Origin: Actinophytocola sp963840275
GTDB lineage: Bacteria > Actinomycetota > Actinomycetes > Mycobacteriales > Pseudonocardiaceae
DNA length: 64,000 bases
Direction: 5' to 3'
NCBI GenBank assembly: GCA_963840275.1
Contig: CAWIYK010000006.1
Location: 62,001 to 126,000, forward strand
Numbering within the stretch: the stretch's first letter is position 1; the number at the start of each line of letters is the position of its first letter. A program made the position numbers and the translations under genes. Below the pieces are notes generated by a model. The model saw only the letters and a list, made by a program, of their open reading frames with translations, did not search any database and was not told where the DNA came from. Positions 57,954 to 64,000 of the stretch are shown here, piece after piece.

Positions 57954-60363
57954 AGCAGGCGGACCGGACCGCTCGTTCGATCTCCCGGCGCCAGTCCGCG
58001 CTCGCCGTGTCGCCGTCCGCCGGGCTCGTCGACGCGATGCTGAACGACGCGATCGCCGTGCCGCCCACCTGCATCGCCCGTGCCCACAGGACGTCCGCGC
58101 CGCACCTCTCGAGCGCCTCGGCGACGCTGTGCAGCAGGCCGAGCCGGTCGGCCGTGCGCAGCTCGACGACGACGTCCTTGGACTCGGCGCCGCCGTCGGC
58201 CTCGTCGTCGAACCACAGCACGCGCGGCTCCGGCCGGTCGTCCGGCCCCGCCGCGTAGTCGCGTTCCTTCGCCGCCAGCTTCTCGGCGAGCGGCAGCGAG
58301 CCGGAGACCGCGCGGGTGAACTGCTCGCGCAGGAGCCCCTCGTCCGGCAGCGACCCGAACCTCGGCGACACCGAGAACACGTCCACCGCCGCGCCGGCGT
58401 GCGAGCGCAGCTCCGCCGCGTGCACCTTCAGCGAGTGCAGGGCCAGCACGCCGGCGGCACGGGAGAGCAGGCCGGGCCGGTCCCGCGCGACCATCGTGAC
58501 CGTCGCGACGGACCGGTCCGCGTCGATGATGACGTCCGGCTTCCCGGACGCGGCGACCGTCTCCGCCAGCGCGCGCCGCGCGTCGTCCAGCGGCTCCGGC
58601 GGGTCGTACCGCTCCCCCGCCATCATTCGCCTGCAGCGGCTCACGAGGTCGGCGACGAGCGATGCCTTCCAGTCCGACCACACGCCGGGGCCGGTCGCGA
58701 GCGAGTCCACCTCGGCCAGCCCGTGCAGCAGTTCGAGGAGCACCGGGTCGCCGTCGAGCGTGTCCACGACCCGCTGCACGGTCGCCTCGTCCTCGATGTT
58801 GCGGCGGGTCGCGGTGTGCGGCAGCAGCAGGTGGTGGCGCACCATCGCGGACAGCGTCGCCACGTCCTTGGCCGGCAGCCCGAGCCGCTCGCCGACCTGG
58901 GTGGCGAGCGCGGCGCCGACCACCGAGTGGTCCTGGTCGCGGCCCTTGCCGATGTCGTGCAGGATGCTGCCGATCAGCAGCAGGTCCGGGCGGGACACCG
59001 ACGTGACCAGCCGGTGGGCGTTCGCGGTGGCCTGCACGAGGTGGCGGTCCACGGTCCACACGTGCGCCGCGTCGCGCGGCGGCAGGTCCCGCACGGCGCC
59101 CCACTCGGGGAACAGCCGCGCCCACAGCCCGGTCCGGTCCAGCGCCTCGATCACGTCGATCAGGCCGTCGCCGGCGCCGAGCAGCGACACCAGCTCCTGG
59201 CGGACGTCGGTCGACCACGGCGCGCGCGGCTCCGGCGCGGACTCCCCCAGCCGCGCCAGCGCGCCGGGTGCGATGGGCCGCCCGGTGCGCGCGGCGGCCG
59301 CGGCGACACGCAGCAGCAGGGCCGGGTCCTTCCTCGGGTCGGCGTCGCGGGCGAGCGTCACCTCGTCGCCGCCCAGCACCACCCCCTCCGACAGCGGCCG
59401 CCGCTGCGGGGTGCGGCGCAGCACGCCGAGCACCTTGCGTGACTGCCGCGCGGGCTGGACCGCCCGCAGCGCGACGTCCAGGGCGTACGCGACGGTCCGG
59501 CCGGCGCCGGACAGCGCGCGGGCGAGGGTGAACCGGTCGCCGATGCCGAGCACGGCGGCGATCTCGTCGCCGTCCTGCGGCATGAGGACGTCCCTTGGCC
59601 GGCCGGCGATGCGGCGCAGCTCGGTGCGGGTGTCGAGCAGGAGCTTGCGGGCCTGCGACACCTCGCCGGACGGCCGGTCCACGAGCTGGGCGAACGCGAG
59701 CGCGTCGAGCATCGCGAGGTCGCGAAGGCCGCCGCGGCCGTGCTTGAGGTCGGGTTCCACCCAGTGCGCGACCTCGCCGCTGCGCCGCCAGCGGGCCCGC
59801 GCGGAGTCGACGAGGTCGTCGACCCGTCTGCGTACACCGGTGCGCCACGCCTCGCGGGCCGAGTCGCCGAGCCGACGCGCCAGCTCCGCGTCCCCGGCGA
59901 GCTGCCGGGCGTCGAGCAGCCCCATGGCGGTGCGCAGGTCGGTGCCGGCGACGTCCAGCGCCTCGGCCACCGTGCGCACCGAGTGGTCCAGCCCGACACC
60001 GGAGTTCCACAGCGGGTACCAGAGCCGCTCGGCGACCGTGTCGATGCGACCGTCGCGCTTGCTGTCGTGGACGAGCACGAGGTCGAGGTCGGAGTAGGGC
60101 ACCAGCTCGCGCCGGCCGAGCCCGCCGACCGCGACCAGGGCGATCCCGGTCGAGTCGGACCCGATGCCCGCCTGTGCGGCGTGCACGGTCAGCCAGAACT
60201 CGTGCAGATCGGTCAGTGCCTCCCGGAGGACGTCCGGACCGAGCCGGCCGGCCTGGTGGGACCCGTTGCGACCGAGCAGCCGGTCGCGGGCCAACACCAG
60301 GTCGGCGGCAGTGGGGGCGGCCGGGACGTGGCGGCCGGCCGCCCCCTCCCCCTGCGCCACCAT
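57952..60363 (-). CDS. glnD: [Protein-PII] uridylyltransferase/uridylyl-removing enzyme GlnD
   Basis: An 803-aa bifunctional sensor of glutamine that modifies PII; in actinobacteria the modification is reported as adenylylation. Nucleotidyltransferase motif GGLGRRELVPYSDLDLVLVHD (about 75-95, split here for length: GGLGRRELVPYSD, DLVLVH), HD-domain LLIGSILHDIGKGRDQDHS, and two C-terminal ACT domains (TVTMVARDRPGLLSRAAGVL; VVVELRTADRLGLLHSVAEA). Start ATG 60363 shares a base with the glnB stop. The stop lies in repeat B. Confidence 0.95.
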   Translation of the reverse strand: MVAQGEGAAGRHVPAAPTAADLVLARDRLLGRNGSHQAGRLGPDVLREALTDLHEFWLTVHAAQAGIGSDSTGIALVAVGGLGRRELVPYSDLDLVLVHDSKRDGRIDTVAERLWYPLWNSGVGLDHSVRTVAEALDVAGTDLRTAMGLLDARQLAGDAELARRLGDSAREAWRTGVRRRVDDLVDSARARWRRSGEVAHWVEPDLKHGRGGLRDLAMLDALAFAQLVDRPSGEVSQARKLLLDTRTELRRIAGRPRDVLMPQDGDEIAAVLGIGDRFTLARALSGAGRTVAYALDVALRAVQPARQSRKVLGVLRRTPQRRPLSEGVVLGGDEVTLARDADPRKDPALLLRVAAAAARTGRPIAPGALARLGESAPEPRAPWSTDVRQELVSLLGAGDGLIDVIEALDRTGLWARLFPEWGAVRDLPPRDAAHVWTVDRHLVQATANAHRLVTSVSRPDLLLIGSILHDIGKGRDQDHSVVGAALATQVGERLGLPAKDVATLSAMVRHHLLLPHTATRRNIEDEATVQRVVDTLDGDPVLLELLHGLAEVDSLATGPGVWSDWKASLVADLVSRCRRMMAGERYDPPEPLDDARRALAETVAASGKPDVIIDADRSVATVTMVARDRPGLLSRAAGVLALHSLKVHAAELRSHAGAAVDVFSVSPRFGSLPDEGLLREQFTRAVSGSLPLAEKLAAKERDYAAGPDDRPEPRVLWFDDEADGGAESKDVVVELRTADRLGLLHSVAEALERCGADVLWARAMQVGGTAIASFSIASTSPADGDTASADWRREIERAVRSAC

Positions 60364-60697
60364 CAGATGGCGTCGGTGCCGCGCTCCCCGGTGCGCACCC
60401 TGACCACGGTGTCCACCGGCGTGACCCAGACCTTGCCGTCGCCGATCTTGCCCGTCCGCGCGGCCTCGACCACGGCCTCCACCACCTTGTCGCCCAACGT
60501 GTCGTCGACCAGGACCTCGACCCGCACCTTCGGCACGAAGTCGACCGAGTACTCGGCGCCGCGGTAGACCTCGGTGTGGCCCTTCTGCCGGCCGTAGCCC
60601 TGGACCTCGCTGACCGTCATGCCGAGCACGCCGACCTGCTCCAGCGCGGCCTTGACGTCGTCGAGCGTGAACGGCTTGATGATCGCCGTGACAAGCT

Positions 60698-60701
<4 letters not shown>
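60363..60701 (-). CDS. glnB: Nitrogen regulatory protein PII
   Basis: A 112-aa trimeric signal protein (GlnB/GlnK). The T-loop GYGRQKGHTEVYRGAEY carries the modifiable tyrosine at about residue 51, and the C-terminal VRVRTGERGTDAI is the PII signature. Between amtB and glnD: PII of this context usually blocks the AmtB channel and reports 2-oxoglutarate, ATP and ADP. Overlaps amtB (ATGA) and glnD (TGATG). Confidence 0.96.
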
Positions 60702-62032
<1,331 letters not shown>

Positions 62033-62143
62033 GCTTTCCTCCTCTTCCGCCGCGCCATCCGAGCCATCCGACTTGCAGGGAGCATCGAGAAGGCACGTTT
62101 CGCAGGATCGCGCCCAAGGTTTCGCGGACGTGAACTGTGCGAT

Positions 62144-62178
62144 GTTTCGTGTTACGAGCACGTTGCGCAAACGGTCAC
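62144..62178. promoter_or_regulatory. Possible GlnR box upstream of amtB
   Basis: On the minus strand: GTGAC (62178-62174), seven bases, GCAAC (62166-62162), six bases, GTAAC (62155-62151), and GAAAC (62148-62144) shortly after. The GlnR consensus of actinobacteria alternates GTnAC and GaAAC half-sites at 6-bp spacing; the middle pair fits, the first is one base off and the last is too close. Located 110-145 bp upstream of the amtB start. Confidence 0.35.
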
Positions 62179-62212
62179 CACTACCCTCTGACCCATCACT
62201 CAACTCATCGCA

Positions 62213-62818
62213 GTGCCCGCCACCGCGGCCACGGATCCGACCTGGCTCGCCGCGCAGCTCGCGGCCGCCGCGCACCGGTACCGCATGGACCGGCGCGCGT
62301 CGCTCGGCGTGCTGTGGTGGTACTCGACGAGCTCGGTGCTGCTCGGCCCGGCCGCCGAGTCCTACGTCTACGGCGGTCGCCCCGCCGATCCCGCGTTGCG
62401 TTCGCTGACCCTGTTCCTGCACGAGGACGGGCGGGTGCTCGACGCCCGCGCTTCGTCCTTTGTGGACCGACTGGCGGTGCCGGTCCGGCTGGCCGCAACG
62501 CTTTCCGTCTGTGTCGACGCGGTCGCCGCCGCGTCCGGCGCGCCGACGCCGGCGCTGTGGGCGATCGCGACCGACTCGCTCGCGAACCGCGTGCTGTGGG
62601 CGGGCGGCTCCCCGGCGGACGCCGAGGTGCTGGCGGCGGACGAACGGCTGCCGGCGCCGAGGTACGTCGAGGTGGCGGGGCAGCGGGTGGTCCGAAGGGC
62701 GTCGTGCTGCCTCATCTACGAGGCGCCGGGCCAGCAGAAGTGCGCCAGCTGTCCCCGCCAGCATCCCGACGATCGGTTGCGACGGTTGCGCGCGGCGTTA
62801 GGCCAGGAACCTGGTTAG
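62213..62818 (+). CDS. FhuF-like (2Fe-2S)-binding protein
   Basis: A 201-aa protein whose C-terminal end shows the FhuF-type cysteine pattern: RRASCCLIYEAPGQQKCASC (CC near 164, then C and C). The family contains siderophore iron reductases with a 2Fe-2S cluster. The N-terminal part (AHRYRMDRRASLGVLWWYSTSS) fits FhuF-like proteins, but there is no siderophore gene nearby. Start is GTG at 62213. Overlaps the convergent hydrolase gene by 21 bp. Confidence 0.82.
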   Translation: MPATAATDPTWLAAQLAAAAHRYRMDRRASLGVLWWYSTSSVLLGPAAESYVYGGRPADPALRSLTLFLHEDGRVLDARASSFVDRLAVPVRLAATLSVCVDAVAAASGAPTPALWAIATDSLANRVLWAGGSPADAEVLAADERLPAPRYVEVAGQRVVRRASCCLIYEAPGQQKCASCPRQHPDDRLRRLRAALGQEPG

Positions 62819-63739
62819 GTGGCCCACGACGGCCTCCGGCCGCTCCTCGACGACGTAGTGCCCGGTGCCGTCCACCCGGACGATCTCGGCGTCGGTCGCC
62901 TTGGTGGGCAGGAGCTGCCGCACCAGGTCGTGGTTCTCCGGGGAGACCAGCGCGAGCAGCGGCGAGGTGACCGGCGCGTAGGTGCGGTCGTCGGCGATGT
63001 CCTGCCCGAACGTCTGGTACCAGCCGTTGCCCGCCCGGATGGCGTCCGGGGTGTCGTACGCGGCGGCGTAGATCCGCCGGTCCCGGTCGGTCACGTTGTC
63101 CTGCTCGCGCAGTATGAGCCCGCACAGGTGATCGACCAGCAGCCGCGCACGGCCGGCCAGCAGCTGTTCCGGCAAGCCCGCGACCTGGTTGAAGGCGAAC
63201 CACCACAGGTGGAAGACCCCCGGCTGGGGCAGCAGCGTGAGCGTGTCGAGCACGTCCGAGGGGTGCAGGACGTCGATCATCACGAGCTTGCGGACCCGCT
63301 CCGGATGGTTGGCGGCCAGGCTGAACGCGACCATCGAGCCGATGTCGGAGCCGAGCACGTCGGCGCGGTCGTGGCCGAGCTTCGCGATGAGCGCTGAGAT
63401 GTCCGCGGCCATGGACTTCTTGTCGTAGCCGCCCGCCGGCTTCGCGGAGTCGCCCATGCCGCGCAGGTCGACGGCGATCACGCGGCGGGTCCGCGCCAGC
63501 GCGGGCATGATCTTGTGGAACTCCCACCACGTGCGTGGCCAGCCGGGCAGCAGCACGAGCGGCGCGCCGCTGCCGCCCGCGACGTAGTGCAGCCGGACGC
63601 CGTTGACCGTGGCGTAGCCGTCGCGGAAGCCGGGCAGCGACCGCGCGCGGCCCGGCGCGGCCACGGCCGGTGCGGCCACGAACCCGCCCGCCGCGACGCC
63701 CATCCCGGCACCGAGCACGGTTCTTCGACGCATGGTCAT
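62798..63739 (-). CDS. Tat-exported alpha/beta hydrolase, epoxide-hydrolase-like
   Basis: A 313-aa exported hydrolase. Twin-arginine signal MRRRTVLGAGMGVAAGG, then the alpha/beta-hydrolase core: oxyanion region LLPGWPRTWWEF, nucleophile Asp in LGSDIGSMVA (about 135), lid, and His in VDGTGHYVVEERP. An Asp nucleophile and W-rich start point to epoxide hydrolase or a related dehalogenase. A TetR-type operator lies 15 bp upstream and a TetR gene is just beyond, on the same strand. Confidence 0.87.
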   Translation of the reverse strand: MTMRRRTVLGAGMGVAAGGFVAAPAVAAPGRARSLPGFRDGYATVNGVRLHYVAGGSGAPLVLLPGWPRTWWEFHKIMPALARTRRVIAVDLRGMGDSAKPAGGYDKKSMAADISALIAKLGHDRADVLGSDIGSMVAFSLAANHPERVRKLVMIDVLHPSDVLDTLTLLPQPGVFHLWWFAFNQVAGLPEQLLAGRARLLVDHLCGLILREQDNVTDRDRRIYAAAYDTPDAIRAGNGWYQTFGQDIADDRTYAPVTSPLLALVSPENHDLVRQLLPTKATDAEIVRVDGTGHYVVEERPEAVVGHLTRFLA

Positions 63740-63754
63740 CTCTACTCCTAATTT

Positions 63755-63766
63755 GAACGATCGTTC
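63755..63766. promoter_or_regulatory. TetR-type operator before the hydrolase gene
   Basis: GAACGATCGTTC is a perfect 12-bp palindrome between the partial tetR gene (stop at 63794) and the hydrolase start (63739). The form is typical of operators of TetR/AcrR family proteins. Autogenous control of a hydrolase unit is inference. Confidence 0.5.
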
Positions 63767-63793
63767 CAGATAGAAGGCATGAAGAAACGCCGC

Positions 63794-64000
63794 TCAGGCG
63801 AGCAGCGTCAACGCCTGGTCGACGGCGTCGCGCATACGGCGCTCGTCGGGCACCCTGGCCATGACCTTGAGGCCCTGCACCAACGTCACGAGAAACCGGG
63901 CGAGCGCGCGCGGGTCCTTGTCCGCCGCGAGCTCGCCCTGCTTTCTGGCCCGGACGAGCGCGCTCGCGATACCCGTCTCCAGACCGTCCCAGTTGGACTC
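63794..64000 (-). CDS. TetR family regulator, C-terminal part only
   Basis: The last 69 codons of a frame open at the right edge. The end reads GIASALVRARKQGELAADKD then PRALARFLVTLVQGLKVMAR and a helical tail QALTLLA, the usual C-terminal dimer and ligand helices of TetR/AcrR proteins. The DNA-binding domain is outside the window. It precedes the Tat-exported hydrolase on the same strand and probably regulates it. Confidence 0.75.
   Translation of the reverse strand, partial: ESNWDGLETGIASALVRARKQGELAADKDPRALARFLVTLVQGLKVMARVPDERRMRDAVDQALTLLA

Overview
The window is high-GC actinobacterial DNA with strong third-position GC bias. Gene content points to a mycelial, probably Pseudonocardiales-type actinomycete: a mycothione reductase (mycothiol redox cycle), a WhiG-type sigma factor, a kinase of the actinobacterial NIT-domain type, a DasR-like operator, and a long minus-strand core block whose order I recognise from memory as that of mycobacteria and related genera (map, penicillin-binding lipoprotein, GNAT, ispG, rip1/rseP, dxr ... 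rlmN ... cdsA, frr, pyrH, tsf, rpsB ... whiG, xerC, dprA, comM, yraN, DUF2469, rnhB, lepB, rplS, trmD, rimM, khpA, rpsP ... ffh, glnD, glnB, amtB). The order-level taxonomic call is inference. I see no prophage, insertion sequence, CRISPR array, rRNA, tRNA or biosynthetic gene cluster.

Layout. 1-1411: a livF gene and a livG cut by the left edge. 1.5-10.9 kb: mostly single accessory genes on both strands (bioF-like, ElaA-type GNAT, FMN-binding protein, trypsin-like protease, M15 lipoprotein, TetR plus peroxiredoxin-like protein, M48 protease, PEBP protein, mycothione reductase, SDR). 10.97-17.85 kb: a NIT-domain histidine kinase followed by a complete livKHMGF transporter with start/stop overlaps. 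18-20.2 kb: cobQ and a divergent hydrolase. 20.3-28.8 kb: map, pbp, GNAT, (plus-strand pair), ispG, rseP, dxr. 28.9-36.2 kb: DUF2631, a secreted PQQ-type sugar dehydrogenase, a GNAT, a sugar isomerase/oxidoreductase pair behind an elaborate palindromic control region, TetR, a reductase, rlmN, PadR. 36.2-41.1 kb: methyltransferase, cdsA-frr-pyrH-tsf-rpsB. 41.4-42.5 kb: an M23 peptidase followed by decayed copies of its own 3' end. 42.6-54.0 kb: whiG to rpsP. 54-57.7 kb: CPBP protease, amidohydrolase, ffh. 57.9-62.0 kb: amtB-glnB-glnD nitrogen-control operon with a possible GlnR box. 62.2-64 kb: FhuF-like Fe-S protein, Tat-exported epoxide-hydrolase-like protein, TetR cut by the right edge.

Three conserved genes (the penicillin-binding lipoprotein, ispG, a Gfo/Idh oxidoreductase) are each split by one single-base indel, and adding or removing one base restores a family-length protein. 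ispG should be indispensable unless another isoprenoid route exists, so sequence error is the likelier explanation.

The least ordinary material lies between genes. One dispersed element (5387-5521 and 25088-25172) twice fills a convergent gap; its head copies differ only by transitions and keep a small hairpin through G-U wobble. A second family with a 22-bp core forms a large palindrome between two convergent stops (20218-20342) and a tandem array directly behind glnD (57873-57953). Palindrome clusters mark several promoters, and TTGTCCACA (DnaA-box-like) pairs with an identical 19-bp period occur at 41375 and 48454.
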